The notes: a model not told the origin generated them from the letters alone. DNA of 64,000 nucleotides from Lachnospiraceae bacterium (GCA_009774245.1 VSNM01000027.1:1-64000); one strand, 5' to 3'. Positions 8,576 through 17,715 are shown, counted from the first letter of the stretch. Translations and numbers: made by a program.

Positions 8576-9454
8576 TCACTCGGCCGGATTGACATGCACC
8601 ATGATATGCTTCACCCGGGGGAAATTCCCCTCGATCGAGTCGTGAACGCGCTCTGCGATGCTGTGGGCTTCCCTGAGCGGCTTATCGCCGTCAACGCGGA
8701 TCTCGATGTCCACGTAGATCTTGTTGCCAAACACCCGCGTGCGCAGCAGGTCGACGCCGAGCACGCCATCCTGCGCCAGCGCGCATTGCCTCAGCTCGTT
8801 TTCTGTGGCTTCGTCGCACGCCTTGTCGACCATCTTGTCGACCGCGTCCTTGAAGATGTCGCAGGCTGCCTTCGCGATAAAGAGACAGATGCACAGGCTC
8901 GCGATGGCGTCACAGATCGGAAATCCGAGTCTCGCACCCGCGATGCCGGCCAGTGCGCCCACGGAAGAGAGCGCGTCGGAGCGGTGGTGCCACGCGTCCG
9001 CCATCAGTGCGCTGGAGTCGATCTTCTTCGCGCTGTGTCTGGTATACCAGTACATGCCCTCCTTCACTGCGATTGAGACGAGAGCCGCCACAAGCGCCAG
9101 GAATCCCGGAACCTCAAGGTTTGCATAATCCCCCGACAGTATCTTGCCGACCGCACCGTAACCGATTCCCAGCCCTGTGACCGCCAGGATCGTCGCGAGC
9201 ACGATCGCAGCCACACATTCCATGCGTTCATGGCCGTATGGATGTTCTTTGTCGGATTTCTTGCCGGATATCCTGATTCCTATGATCACCACTATGGTGC
9301 TGAACACATCGGACGCAGAGTGAACCGCATCGCTGACCATCGCCCCCGAATGGGCGAAAATCCCCGCAAAGAGTTTAAATGCAGACAGCATTACATTTGC
9401 CACAATGCTCACAAACGAAACCTTCATCGCAATTTTTTCAAAATCACTTTTCAT
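8576..9454 (-). CDS. Cation diffusion facilitator metal exporter
   Basis: About 292 residues from the ATG at 9454, which follows an AGGAAGGCGGG stretch; an upstream in-frame start adds 29 residues with no supporting signal. Six membrane helices occupy roughly residues 10-205. The two metal-site motifs are seen: SDAVHSASDV in helix 2 and DAWHHRSDALSS in helix 5. The C-terminal cytoplasmic domain (about residues 210-292) carries the dimerisation fold ending in MVHVNPAE. Such proteins export Zn, Fe, Co or Mn by proton antiport. The HD/DD-type tetrahedral site does not settle the metal. It is a single gene at the end of its transcript, bordered downstream by element A1 only 11 bases past its stop. 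Confidence 0.9.
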   Translation of the reverse strand: MKSDFEKIAMKVSFVSIVANVMLSAFKLFAGIFAHSGAMVSDAVHSASDVFSTIVVIIGIRISGKKSDKEHPYGHERMECVAAIVLATILAVTGLGIGYGAVGKILSGDYANLEVPGFLALVAALVSIAVKEGMYWYTRHSAKKIDSSALMADAWHHRSDALSSVGALAGIAGARLGFPICDAIASLCICLFIAKAACDIFKDAVDKMVDKACDEATENELRQCALAQDGVLGVDLLRTRVFGNKIYVDIEIRVDGDKPLREAHSIAERVHDSIEGNFPRVKHIMVHVNPAE

Positions 9455-9571
9455 AAAATATCCCGCCTTCCTAAAGTAAAGTGTGTTTGATTTGTGCTGA
9501 CATATTCTTGTTACTGTATCACACACTTTTAGCCATGTCAAGCAATTGCGCGGCTCCTTTTCGTTATCACC

Positions 9572-9946
9572 TTATTCGGCTGTATCCTGCATGTACATGA
9601 TATCCTGTACCACCTGCAGGCTGGCGGTGCCAAGCGGCGCCGTCTTTATCCCATCCAGCAGAACCGTTTCCGCGGCGGACCAGCGCTCAGGCTGTTCCTC
9701 TGCCGGCAGTTTTTCTGTCGTCTGCTCTTTCGCTCCTGCTGCTTTCTCTGCCCTGTCAGGCGTCCCGGCATATCCTCCTTTGTCCGTCCGGCGCTGTTTT
9801 TTTCCGGATACGGCGTGCCTTCCCGACACCATCCGCCAGCATCGCGGGATATCCAGCACGAAAAATAGTACCGCTGCCGCCACAGCAGACACTCCTGATA
9901 TCCCGAACATTACATATGAAATAGTTGTCATATTTTCTATACTCAT
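9572..9946 (-). CDS. Small single-pass membrane protein of the kinase operon
   Basis: 124 residues from the ATG at 9946, which has GAGGAG 4 bases upstream. One hydrophobic helix lies near residues 9-29 (MFGISGVSAVAAAVLFFVLD). It is followed by a basic, Lys/Arg/Glu-rich cytoplasmic tail with no recognisable domain. It begins 14 bases after the Ser/Thr kinase stop and is co-transcribed with it, the phosphatase and the FHA protein. It may be a membrane adaptor or a substrate of the kinase; Thr residues in the tail would suit this, but the role is unknown. Confidence 0.6.
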   Translation of the reverse strand: MSIENMTTISYVMFGISGVSAVAAAVLFFVLDIPRCWRMVSGRHAVSGKKQRRTDKGGYAGTPDRAEKAAGAKEQTTEKLPAEEQPERWSAAETVLLDGIKTAPLGTASLQVVQDIMYMQDTAE

Positions 9947-9962
9947 ATCGCTCCTCTTCGTC

Positions 9963-11654
9963 TCAAAGTCCCTGTACATTGCAGGTCGACCGCACCATCT
10001 TACGCGCCCCTTCGGCAATCCAGCGGATTGTCGCGATCTCCTGCTGCACGGCGCTCGTCGCGCCCTGCTCCATCCGCTGCATGTCCTCCTCCAGCTCATC
10101 CAGCATTGACAGCATCTCGTCTCCTGCCACGCCATCCTCCATGAAGTATTTCGCGTACTCCACAATCCGCGTCGCGATTTCCCGATAGATGCGCAGCGTG
10201 ATCATCTCCCTGTCCGGCTCAGCATCATTCAAAGCCTTGAGCTGTGCCAGTCCACGCCAATATTCCCCATACATTCCGGCATCTGTGCCGTCGATCTGGG
10301 AGGCAATCACGTTTTTGTAAAAAGCGCCAAGCTCCACATACAGCTGACACCGCCTGTACTCCGCTGCCCGGGCAGGATCATTCTCATAGTAACCCATCGC
10401 TGTCTGAAACCAGCCGGCTGCCCTCGACTGGCGGCTCTCCTCGTGTTCATAATAGTACCAGTAGGCATTTCCCATCTCATAGCAAAAATCCGCGTAACCA
10501 CTCGTGTTCTTTTTCTGAAAGCTCTGTAGGTGACGGTCTGTACTGATGCCTAATCTCAGGAAGAGCGCCTCCTCATCATCGCTGAACACGCCATCCTCGA
10601 TGACTCTCTTATAAAAACCATGGTACGCTTCCTGCCTGCCCTCATCAATGGCGGCCGCGTCCAGATACAGCCTGCAGGCCTCCTGTGTGTCCGACGCCAT
10701 CTCCGCCATGTGCATGAGCTGCTGATACTCACTGCCCTGCTTTCTGTCTGCCGCTGCCAAGAATCCTTCCCCGCCGACGGCACAAATCAATGAAAGCATC
10801 ATCATTATGCCAAATGCCCTCAGTCTGCCACGGTATTTTCGCTGCGCCTGTACTTCCAGATCTGTATAATGTGCGAGTGCATACCGGAGCTCCCCGACCG
10901 TCTGATACCGGTCCTGCGGATTTTTCTGTGTACACTTTTGTATGATCTGCTCCAGGCCGGTGGACAGTCCGGGATTCCACTGCGTGATCGGGCAGATCTC
11001 GTAGGGAGGCTCCGACGGATTATGTCCGGTAACCAGATGGTACAATGTTGTTCCCAGACAATAGATGTCCGTGCGGGCATCCGTCTGTCCCATACCGCCA
11101 AACTGCTCCGGAGCCGCATAGCCCTGAGTGCCCAGGCAGGTTGTGTCCGCAGAGTTCTCATCCTTAAATTCCCGCGCGGTGCCAAAATCAATCAGAACGA
11201 CGCTTCCGTCTGATCGGAGCATGATATTGGATGGTTTCATATCCCGATAGATAACAGGGGACGGCCTCGTGTGCAGATAATCCAGCACGTCGCACAGCTG
11301 CAGGGCCCAGTCCGCTACTTTTTCCTGCGGCTGTGCGCCTTCTTCATTCAGAAGTCTCTCAAGCGTGTGTCCCTCTATATAATCCATGACAATTAGGAAA
11401 TTTTCATCAGAGTCGATGACGTCTATGATACTTGGAAGATTTGGATGTCTGAGTTTTTTTAACAGGTCTGTCTCCATGCTGAGACTCTGCCTCAGCAGCC
11501 GGAAATCCCTGTTCAGGGATTTCCGCACCTCCTTGACCGCCCATGGCTTGTTAGCCTTCTCATTGATGGCGAGATATACATTACTCATACCGCCATGGCC
11601 GATTTCGTTCAATATTTTATACTTTCCGTCGATGACGGAGCCAATCTCTAACAT
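9963..11654 (-). CDS. Transmembrane serine/threonine protein kinase
   Basis: A 563-residue Hanks-type kinase. The glycine loop IGHGGMSNVY is at residues 18-27, the ATP Lys at 41 (AVKE), the catalytic loop YRDMKPSN at 136-143 (HRD replaced by YRD) and DFG at 156-158. GTQGYAAPEQ marks the activation segment. A single membrane helix spans about 279-300. The remaining 260 residues are predicted outside the cell and are helical and repeat-like, without PASTA domains, so the sensed signal is not peptidoglycan in the way of PrkC/StkP. It lies 21 bases downstream of its PP2C phosphatase. Together with the FHA protein this is a phospho-signalling module typical of Lachnospiraceae. Confidence 0.9.
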   Translation of the reverse strand: MLEIGSVIDGKYKILNEIGHGGMSNVYLAINEKANKPWAVKEVRKSLNRDFRLLRQSLSMETDLLKKLRHPNLPSIIDVIDSDENFLIVMDYIEGHTLERLLNEEGAQPQEKVADWALQLCDVLDYLHTRPSPVIYRDMKPSNIMLRSDGSVVLIDFGTAREFKDENSADTTCLGTQGYAAPEQFGGMGQTDARTDIYCLGTTLYHLVTGHNPSEPPYEICPITQWNPGLSTGLEQIIQKCTQKNPQDRYQTVGELRYALAHYTDLEVQAQRKYRGRLRAFGIMMMLSLICAVGGEGFLAAADRKQGSEYQQLMHMAEMASDTQEACRLYLDAAAIDEGRQEAYHGFYKRVIEDGVFSDDEEALFLRLGISTDRHLQSFQKKNTSGYADFCYEMGNAYWYYYEHEESRQSRAAGWFQTAMGYYENDPARAAEYRRCQLYVELGAFYKNVIASQIDGTDAGMYGEYWRGLAQLKALNDAEPDREMITLRIYREIATRIVEYAKYFMEDGVAGDEMLSMLDELEEDMQRMEQGATSAVQQEIATIRWIAEGARKMVRSTCNVQGL

Positions 11655-11675
11655 ATATATTTATTTCCGTCCCAT

Positions 11676-12491
11676 TTATTCGATTGCATTTGTCACTTTG
11701 ATCAAAATTGCAGAAATGTTGTCACGCTCGCCGCGCGCCTTGATGTTTTCCATCACATACCGAAGCCGGCCGTTCATAAAATGCGAATTGTTCAGCCGGT
11801 TCTCAACGAACCACTCCATCCCTTCCAGGGACGTATGACAGTAGTTGTAGAGCTCGATCTCGGTCAGATGATGCCGAAATCCATCCGAGCACACCAGAAA
11901 CGTGTCGTCATTGTAGAAATCCCCCATCAGGTAATCGGGTTTGACGCACTTCACCGTACCAATGCTCTGCAGCAGGACATTTCTGCGCGCATCGGTCAGG
12001 GCCTGCTCCGGCGTCATGTGCCCCAGCGCCACTTCCCGCGCCACATAAGTCTGATCGGTAGTCAGCTGTTCCATACCGTTACCCATCACATAAACGCGGC
12101 AGTCCCCTACATGGGTGATGTAATACCGCCCCTCCAGCAGGAGCACCGCTGTGAGTGTCGTTCCCATCGGCGCCTTCTGCGCGACGCTGTACTCCGCGAC
12201 TCTGACATTACAGTCATTCGCAAGGCGGTACCACACTTTTTCCAGTATCTCCTCCGAAAATCCTCTCGCGAGAATCTGGGGCAGGTCCTTTAGAAACCAC
12301 TGCTCATACGCGCGCACCACCATCGTGCTCGCCACCTCTCCCTGCTCTAAACCACCCATGCCATCGCAGATCACAGCAAAGGCAGCCTCACCGCAAATCG
12401 TGTTTGCGACTTTCACTGTCAGGCTGTCCTGGTTTACGGCTTTTGCCGTACCCACATCCGTATGCGCAGCCACCGTATAATGCCATTTCAT
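11676..12491 (-). CDS. PP2C-family Ser/Thr protein phosphatase
   Basis: A 271-residue PP2C phosphatase. VNQDS near residue 19 and DGMGG at 43-47 supply metal-binding Asp residues, GDCRVYV and TDQTYVAREV follow, and the late CSDGF and RDNISAILI motifs complete the set. It removes phosphate from Ser/Thr residues and would counteract the kinase encoded 21 bases downstream. It has no membrane helix, so it is cytoplasmic. The gene is second in the operon after the FHA gene, and a hairpin repeat lies in the 51-base gap between them. Confidence 0.92.
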   Translation of the reverse strand: MKWHYTVAAHTDVGTAKAVNQDSLTVKVANTICGEAAFAVICDGMGGLEQGEVASTMVVRAYEQWFLKDLPQILARGFSEEILEKVWYRLANDCNVRVAEYSVAQKAPMGTTLTAVLLLEGRYYITHVGDCRVYVMGNGMEQLTTDQTYVAREVALGHMTPEQALTDARRNVLLQSIGTVKCVKPDYLMGDFYNDDTFLVCSDGFRHHLTEIELYNYCHTSLEGMEWFVENRLNNSHFMNGRLRYVMENIKARGERDNISAILIKVTNAIE

Positions 12492-12511
12492 ATTCCCCGC
12501 TCCTATTTAGA

Positions 12512-12560
12512 CCTAAGGAGCTGTAAATAAATAACCTGCTATTTACTTACAGCTCCTAAA
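12512..12560. repeat. Family D hairpin repeat, copy 1
   Basis: Inverted repeat with arms AGGAGCTGTAAATA and its complement around a short AT-rich loop. A related hairpin is at 58536-58606. On the minus strand one arm encodes the last residues (RSCK) and stop of the FHA protein, so the repeat overlaps the gene end and separates it from the PP2C gene. Confidence 0.55.
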
Positions 12561-13799
12561 TTCAAACACTTCGTCCGCAAGCTGCATCAGACACCCGTTC
12601 TCGAGCTTCCTGTACTCACCGTCGGCAAGCTTTTTCCCGTTTACAAAGGTATGATTCAGGGAACCCTTATCGACAAGGTAGAATCCGTCCGCCTTGCGCA
12701 CGATATCCGCATGATTTCTGCTCACGGCAGGGTTGTCCTTAATGCAGTAATCCACATATGCGGCGTCCTTACCGAGCTTAAAGAGATTGCGGTTGATGAC
12801 AATCTTTTCCTTGGTGCGCTTTCTGACGATAAACGGCTTCACTCCCTTTACGAGCGTCTTTGTGCTCTCCTTGAGTTTCAGGCTTTCCTTCGCGTTCTTC
12901 TGCAGATTGTCGAATTCCTCGGTGCCGCCGTTTTGCCCTGCCGCGGTATCAGGGACGCGGGAGGCTTCCTCGGACATCCCCTCCATCAGGATGCTGCACA
13001 AGTCCCTGATCTTCCCCAGGTACTGCATACTATCCAGCGGTACGCCGCCCTTCACCGGTAAATACGGGATCAGCACCCTGTCCTCCGCACGGTTCACATA
13101 GATCTCCCGCGGGTCCAGCATCAGTCTGTCCGCGGAGAGCATATATTCCTCAAGACTGCACGCTGCAGTAAGCATGTCTGCAAAAAATTTTAACAGCTGC
13201 TCTTTTCCTTTGGGTGAATTATTCTTCTGCGCATACTCGTACAGACTTTTCATCCCCGTAATGCGTATCCGCATACCACCGTTCTGATACTCTGTCTGAA
13301 ACAGCCCTCTGATGCGGTTTCCGGCCAGCATACGGATAGCAACCCTGTCCACCTGTTCCTCCTCGATCTGATAAATCCGATACGTCTCACCGTTCGCTGT
13401 CAGGGTTCTCGCCTTCCATTCACTGCGCCCCGCCGCTGTCTGGGGTTCCTTGCTTTGCGCCGCACCGCAGCTGTCAGTATCGGGATTCTTCTCTTTCTCA
13501 CAAAGCTTCATCATCCGCCTGTATATCTGTTCCATATTCTGGTATTTGCTGATATACTGTTCTCCGACCTCGCTTTTTTCTGTGAGATATCCGATCGTGA
13601 CATCCTCTGGAAAGAGGGCCGCGTCTACCGCCACATCATCTCCAAAAAAAAGTACATTATACTGCGTGATGTCCGTGTCAAGTTCCTCCAGACCGTTCGC
13701 CGCACTGATCTCAAAGCTCTCGCTGTGATGCTCCTTCAGAAAAGAAACCAGCCGCTCGAGATAGGTCTGATCCCTGTCCAGTATCGCTATTTTGTACAT
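12543..13799 (-). CDS. FHA-domain protein with receiver-like N-terminus
   Basis: About 418 residues from an ATG at 13799. Residues 1-100 start MYKIAILDRDQTYLERLVSF and look like a response-regulator or TadZ-like receiver fold. The middle (about 130-280) resembles the DUF6382-type domain often found before FHA in clostridia. Residues about 325-418 are an FHA phosphothreonine-binding domain with conserved SRNHADI and NHTFVNGKKL. It is first in the kinase/phosphatase operon, so it probably binds phosphorylated targets of that kinase. The last residues come from the overlapping hairpin repeat. The start has only a weak ribosome site. Confidence 0.8.
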   Translation of the reverse strand: MYKIAILDRDQTYLERLVSFLKEHHSESFEISAANGLEELDTDITQYNVLFFGDDVAVDAALFPEDVTIGYLTEKSEVGEQYISKYQNMEQIYRRMMKLCEKEKNPDTDSCGAAQSKEPQTAAGRSEWKARTLTANGETYRIYQIEEEQVDRVAIRMLAGNRIRGLFQTEYQNGGMRIRITGMKSLYEYAQKNNSPKGKEQLLKFFADMLTAACSLEEYMLSADRLMLDPREIYVNRAEDRVLIPYLPVKGGVPLDSMQYLGKIRDLCSILMEGMSEEASRVPDTAAGQNGGTEEFDNLQKNAKESLKLKESTKTLVKGVKPFIVRKRTKEKIVINRNLFKLGKDAAYVDYCIKDNPAVSRNHADIVRKADGFYLVDKGSLNHTFVNGKKLADGEYRKLENGCLMQLADEVFEFRSCK

Positions 13800-13837
13800 A
13801 CTACCAACGCCCTTCATTTGTCGTATTCATCGTTTCA

Positions 13838-15007
13838 TTAGTAAAAGATATGCCCGCCGATGCGGATGCCCTCAAGTCCCGGTATCGGCGTCCTGAAATA
13901 CACGCACTGCCCTACATTGGTCACGCCGCTCATCGCCTCGTCCGCCGCCTGATAACAGCTCGCTGTCGCGGAATCGTTCGCCAGGGCAAGCGCAAGCCGT
14001 CCGCTTGCAACCGGAGAAAACTGTCTGTTCTGATAGACCACGCCCACGACAGTGTTCGGATAGACGGAGCTGAGCACCCTGTTGACGACGACAGCCCCCA
14101 CTGCGACCTGCCCTGCATATGGCTCTGCCCCCGCCTCGCAGTATATGATATTTGCCATCAGCTTGCGGTCACCCTCCTCGAAGGTAACCTCCGATATGTC
14201 GCGCCACTTTGACTGCGCCGCCAGACGCGATTTCGCCAGCTCCTCCTCATACTGCTTCTGGAGCGCGGCAATATCCTGCTCCTGCTCATCAATCATGGAT
14301 TCCAGCGCATCTATGGTGGCCTCCGCGTCCGCGATCTGACTCCTGTAGCTCGCCACATTTGCCGAGGTCTGACTGACAAGGCCATCAACCCTGTTCTTCT
14401 CTTCCTCCGCCTTCGCCCTCAGGTCATTCAGCGCCGCAAGTTCCGCGTTCAGCCGCACTTTCGTCTCCTCCACGTACTTGCATGTATCCTGAAACTGCTG
14501 GAGCATTTTGCGGTCATATGCGTGGATGCGGTCAATATAATCACTTTTATTCAAAAATTCTGAAAAACTGGCCGCCGAAAACAGAATCCCCAGATAACCG
14601 TCCGTCCCCCCCTGCTCATACATCGCCTTGATGCGGAGCTTCATATTCACATACTGCTCATCCTGTACGCGGATCGCCTCTTCCAGCTCTGCCTCTGTCT
14701 GCGCGATCTCCGACTCCTTTGCCGTGATGTCAGCCTCAATCCCCTCCAGATTGGTACTGATCTGCGCAAGCTCATCGTTGAGCGTACTAAGCTGTCCCAA
14801 CAGCGAATTTTGGGTAATTTCCAGGGAATCCTTCCTGTTCTCGGTATCCTCCTTGGCGTCTTCTGTCTTTTCTTTCTCCTCTTTTGCCTTCTGCAGTCGT
14901 TCGAGTGTCGTCTCTGCATACACCGGCCTTGACATGCTTGCGGCAGATGCGATAACCACTGCCGCCGCAAGCAGCACTGCCACTGACCGTCTATGTGACA
15001 CTTTCAT
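13838..15007 (-). CDS. Secreted cell-wall hydrolase, coiled coil plus SleB-type domain
   Basis: A 389-residue exported protein. A signal peptide spans residues 1-31 (basic start, hydrophobic core, cleavage after VYA). A long coiled coil (about 35-275) resembles PcsB-type peptidoglycan hydrolases regulated by FtsEX. The C-terminal domain (about 280-389) is of the SleB/hydrolase_2 class, with IIYCEAGAE, GAVVVNRV and the FRTP/GGHIFY end. It is expected to cut peptidoglycan during division or germination. No ftsEX is adjacent. It is 38 bases upstream of the FHA gene start and may share that transcript. Confidence 0.85.
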   Translation of the reverse strand: MKVSHRRSVAVLLAAAVVIASAASMSRPVYAETTLERLQKAKEEKEKTEDAKEDTENRKDSLEITQNSLLGQLSTLNDELAQISTNLEGIEADITAKESEIAQTEAELEEAIRVQDEQYVNMKLRIKAMYEQGGTDGYLGILFSAASFSEFLNKSDYIDRIHAYDRKMLQQFQDTCKYVEETKVRLNAELAALNDLRAKAEEEKNRVDGLVSQTSANVASYRSQIADAEATIDALESMIDEQEQDIAALQKQYEEELAKSRLAAQSKWRDISEVTFEEGDRKLMANIIYCEAGAEPYAGQVAVGAVVVNRVLSSVYPNTVVGVVYQNRQFSPVASGRLALALANDSATASCYQAADEAMSGVTNVGQCVYFRTPIPGLEGIRIGGHIFY

Positions 15008-15053
15008 GAATCCCTCTTTCCCTTCCAGTCATGCTGCCTCAGCAGCACAAACC

Positions 15054-15503
15054 TTATCTCATCATCTCTTCTTCCAGCGTGTTGATCGCCGCTATCCGTC
15101 TGCAATGCTTCTCCTCGCCTGAAAATTCCGTATTCAGGAAAGTGTCCACAATGCCGAGCGCAAGATTAATTCCCACGATGCCGCCGCCAAGCGCAAGCAC
15201 ATTCGCATCGTTGTGCTCCCTTGTCAGTCTCGCAGACAACATGTCCGAACAGAGCGCACACCGGATTCCCTTTACCTTGTTCGCCGTGATCGAGATACCG
15301 ATTCCTGTCGTGCAGATCACAATCCCTTTGTCATATCCGCCTGACGCAACTGCCTTCGCAACTGCCTGTCCATACTCAGGGTAGTCGCAGGAGCCTTTTC
15401 CGTAACAGCCAAAATCCTTGTACTCAATTCGATTTTCCACAAAATAGTTGATAATCTCCTGCTTCAACTCATATCCGCCGTGATCGCTTCCGATTGCTAT
15501 CAT
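15054..15503 (-). CDS. rpiB: Ribose-5-phosphate isomerase B
   Basis: 149 residues from an ATG at 15503, the usual length of RpiB, with AGGAGG 11 bases upstream; a longer frame starting 81 bases earlier adds only a non-conserved leader. It interconverts ribose-5-phosphate and ribulose-5-phosphate. IAIGSDHGGYELK at the start, the catalytic Cys/Thr region ICTTGIGISI, and SDMLSARLTREHNDANVL are family hallmarks. The gene is directly downstream of the Sua5 gene, with which it probably forms an operon. Confidence 0.93.
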   Translation of the reverse strand: MIAIGSDHGGYELKQEIINYFVENRIEYKDFGCYGKGSCDYPEYGQAVAKAVASGGYDKGIVICTTGIGISITANKVKGIRCALCSDMLSARLTREHNDANVLALGGGIVGINLALGIVDTFLNTEFSGEEKHCRRIAAINTLEEEMMR

Positions 15504-15583
15504 ACCTTTTTCTTCCTCCTCCAAATAATCCAAAATCTCCTGTCCCAACATCGTCAGTTCCCTTTCCTGTGTCCATAGTGTCA

Positions 15584-16669
15584 TCAGACATGGACCACCT
15601 TATGCCCTGCTGCCTTTAGCAGGCGATTCATGACTGCCTGTCCAAGGCCTTTGTCCGCGAAGGTCTCCGCAAAGGATTCCGCATAAATATAGGCAATGTC
15701 CTCATCGTCAAACTCGCGCAGAAACGTATAAAGCTGTCTCGCAACCGCCTTCGCATCGCTCCTGCTGCCCGCATTTTTGATACTGAAGGCATGATACTGC
15801 GCTATGGTCTCCTGTGTCCCTATAATTCCGGTCCTTTTTCCCTCCGCCTCATGCAGCGCTGTCTGTACATTGATATATCGGACGACCTGCTGCGGCTCAC
15901 CCTCCACAATCACGAGCTCGCCCCGCGGCGCATAGTGGCGGTATTTCATGCCGGGCGCCTTTGGCGCCTGCGGGGAGCTGCTGTCGTAGATCGTGACATC
16001 CATGTCCGTCTCGCCGACCACTGCGGACAACATCTGCTGCGTAATGTATCCCGGCCTCAATATCATGGGAACCGTACCTGTCACGTCCACAATCGTAGAT
16101 TCCAGTCCGATCTCCACACCTTCCGCATCGATAATCATATCGATTCTGCCGTCCATATCCTGTATGACGTACTTTGCAAGCGTAGGACTTGGCTTTCCTG
16201 AGAGATTCGCACTCGGGGCAGCCACGTATCCCCCTGCTTTTTTGATAAAACTGGTTGCGACCGGGTGGCTCGGCATCCGCACTGCCACTGTGTCAAGTCC
16301 CCCTGTTGTCTGCTTTGGCACTACTGCCGCTTTCCTGAAAATCATCGTAAGCGGTCCCGGCCAGAAAGCGTCCGCGAGCTTCTGCGCCTTTCCAGGTATA
16401 TCACACACAATCCGTTCCAGATACGAGAGCTCTGCGATGTGTACAATCAGCGGGTTGTCGCATGGTCTCCCCTTCGCTGCATATATTTTTCTCGAGGATT
16501 CCGGGTTCAACGCGTCCCCTCCAAGACCATACACTGTTTCCGTAGGAAATGCAACCAGACCACCCTGCCGGATAATGCGCCCCGCCTCTGCCAGTTTCTC
16601 CTCGACGCTCTCTGGAGATTCAGTCTTTCCTGATTCAGTCTTTCCTATGGTAACGATTTTTGTTTTCAT
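15584..16669 (-). CDS. L-threonylcarbamoyladenylate synthase, Sua5 type
   Basis: A 361-residue protein that makes threonylcarbamoyl-AMP for the universal t6A37 tRNA modification. The YrdC domain (about 25-215) has GGLVAFPTETVYGLGGDA and KGRPCDNPLIVHI. The C-terminal Sua5 domain (about 235-355) is linked by APGMKYRHYAPRGELV, so this is the long Sua5 form rather than the short TsaC. The start ATG is followed by a duplicated GKTESGKTES segment encoded by a short tandem repeat. The tsaB/D/E partners are not in the window. Confidence 0.93.
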   Translation of the reverse strand: MKTKIVTIGKTESGKTESPESVEEKLAEAGRIIRQGGLVAFPTETVYGLGGDALNPESSRKIYAAKGRPCDNPLIVHIAELSYLERIVCDIPGKAQKLADAFWPGPLTMIFRKAAVVPKQTTGGLDTVAVRMPSHPVATSFIKKAGGYVAAPSANLSGKPSPTLAKYVIQDMDGRIDMIIDAEGVEIGLESTIVDVTGTVPMILRPGYITQQMLSAVVGETDMDVTIYDSSSPQAPKAPGMKYRHYAPRGELVIVEGEPQQVVRYINVQTALHEAEGKRTGIIGTQETIAQYHAFSIKNAGSRSDAKAVARQLYTFLREFDDEDIAYIYAESFAETFADKGLGQAVMNRLLKAAGHKVVHV

Positions 16670-16726
16670 GCTTCATTTTCCTTTATAGCTCCTAATTCCC
16701 ATATATTTTAGCACACTTATGTCATT

Positions 16727-17146
16727 TTATAAAGTCATTTTTAAAAAATATGTAAAATTTGTAACATACTTGTTACAGTTTGTTACTGCTAAGTCCGTGA
16801 AAACAGCCGGGTGATTTTCAGTTGTGAAAATCACCCGGCTGTGTAAATTTGGCGCGGTCTTTGCAAGGCACACCGCTGTCAGAAAGCCAACCGGAACCCC
16901 GAGGACGACCGCGCCCGCCGTCCCGTAGATGCTTGTCAGTATAAATGGCAGGATTCCATACGACGGCTCCGCCGCGGTCGGCGCCCATGTCTTTCCAAAA
17001 AGAAACGGAATCAATCCGATTTCCTGTATCGCTGGAATGCCTGCGATGACCAGATAGACCGTAACCAGCAGGACGCAGCCGACCGTGACCAGCCCGAGCA
17101 GCAGAAAAATGCCGTGCACAAGCCTTTCTATATATTTTTTTTGCAT
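16727..17146 (-). pseudogene. pstC: Phosphate ABC transporter permease PstC, truncated
   Basis: The first ~100 residues match PstC: a cytoplasmic start, membrane helix 1, then IGLIPFLFGKTWAPTAAEPSYGILPF and GVPVGFLTAVCLAK. The remaining two thirds are missing. After the KTAPN segment the frame runs into unrelated residues read from a 16-bp terminator-like hairpin. A single deletion seems to have joined pstC codon ~100 to the end of the operon, removing pstA, pstB and phoU. The product cannot be a working permease. The ATG at 17146 follows GGTGG. Confidence 0.85.
16805..16840 (-). terminator. 16-bp perfect hairpin, probable former pst operon terminator
   Basis: Arms AGCCGGGTGATTTTCA and complement with a 4-base loop, followed on the minus strand by a short T-rich stretch. 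It now lies inside the hybrid 3' end of the truncated pstC frame. Confidence 0.6.
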
Positions 17147-17193
17147 AATGCCACCATTCCTTTCACCCCGTCTCATTTTCCATCAAGGCAAAA

Positions 17194-17268
17194 ACTGTTA
17201 CAGTCATCAAGCCATGCAAAACCGCTTCGTACTATCAAAGTCACATACCACAGCTTGATGCATTCAAC
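17194..17268. repeat. Family A element, degenerate internal fragment A2
   Basis: Retains the GTTACAG remnant, the CATCAAGCCATGCAAAA core and the CTTGATGCAT return arm of the family A elements, but both terminal repeats are lost. It lies between truncated pstC and pstS. Confidence 0.6.
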
Positions 17269-17298
17269 GTCAACGCAATTTCACAAACTCCAAAGCTC

Positions 17299-17715
17299 TC
17301 AATTCGCAGGTACGACGCCCGCGCCGGAAATGATTGTCTGCGCGTCTGTCGAGATGCAGTAGTCATAAAACTTCTGCGCCGCGTCAGAGAGATGCTGTCC
17401 ATCCTTTGTCACAAGCACAAACGGACGCTGCACCACATAGCTGCTGTCCTTTATTGTTTCCTCACTGGGAATGACGCCGTTCACAGACACGGCCTTAACA
17501 TTGTCCGCCACGGAAGCCAGCGACGCGTAGCCAATGGCGTTTGGATTGCCTGCAACGGTCGCGATCACATCTCCTGTCGAAGTCAGCTCCTGACGGTACT
17601 TACATGCGCCATCCGTCTTTGTGATGGACTCAAAACCGTCCCTACCGCAGCCTGCAAGGAGACTGACAGACAACATGGCCGCTGATAACATACCGATAAA
17701 TCTTTTCATTTTCAT
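17299..17715 (-). pseudogene. pstS: Phosphate-binding lipoprotein PstS with large internal deletion
   Basis: 138 residues instead of about 280-300. Residues 1-23 are an intact lipoprotein signal (LLAGC lipobox). Position 24 onward matches the C-terminal third of PstS (RDGFESIT, KYRQELTSTGDVIATVA, NPNAIGYASLASV, IISGAGVVP). The N-terminal lobe and most of the phosphate site are gone through an in-frame deletion. The frame is still open and has a GAGG site and a Pho-box promoter, so a short lipoprotein may still be made, but phosphate binding is not expected. The adjacent truncated pstC supports decay of the whole operon. Confidence 0.85.
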
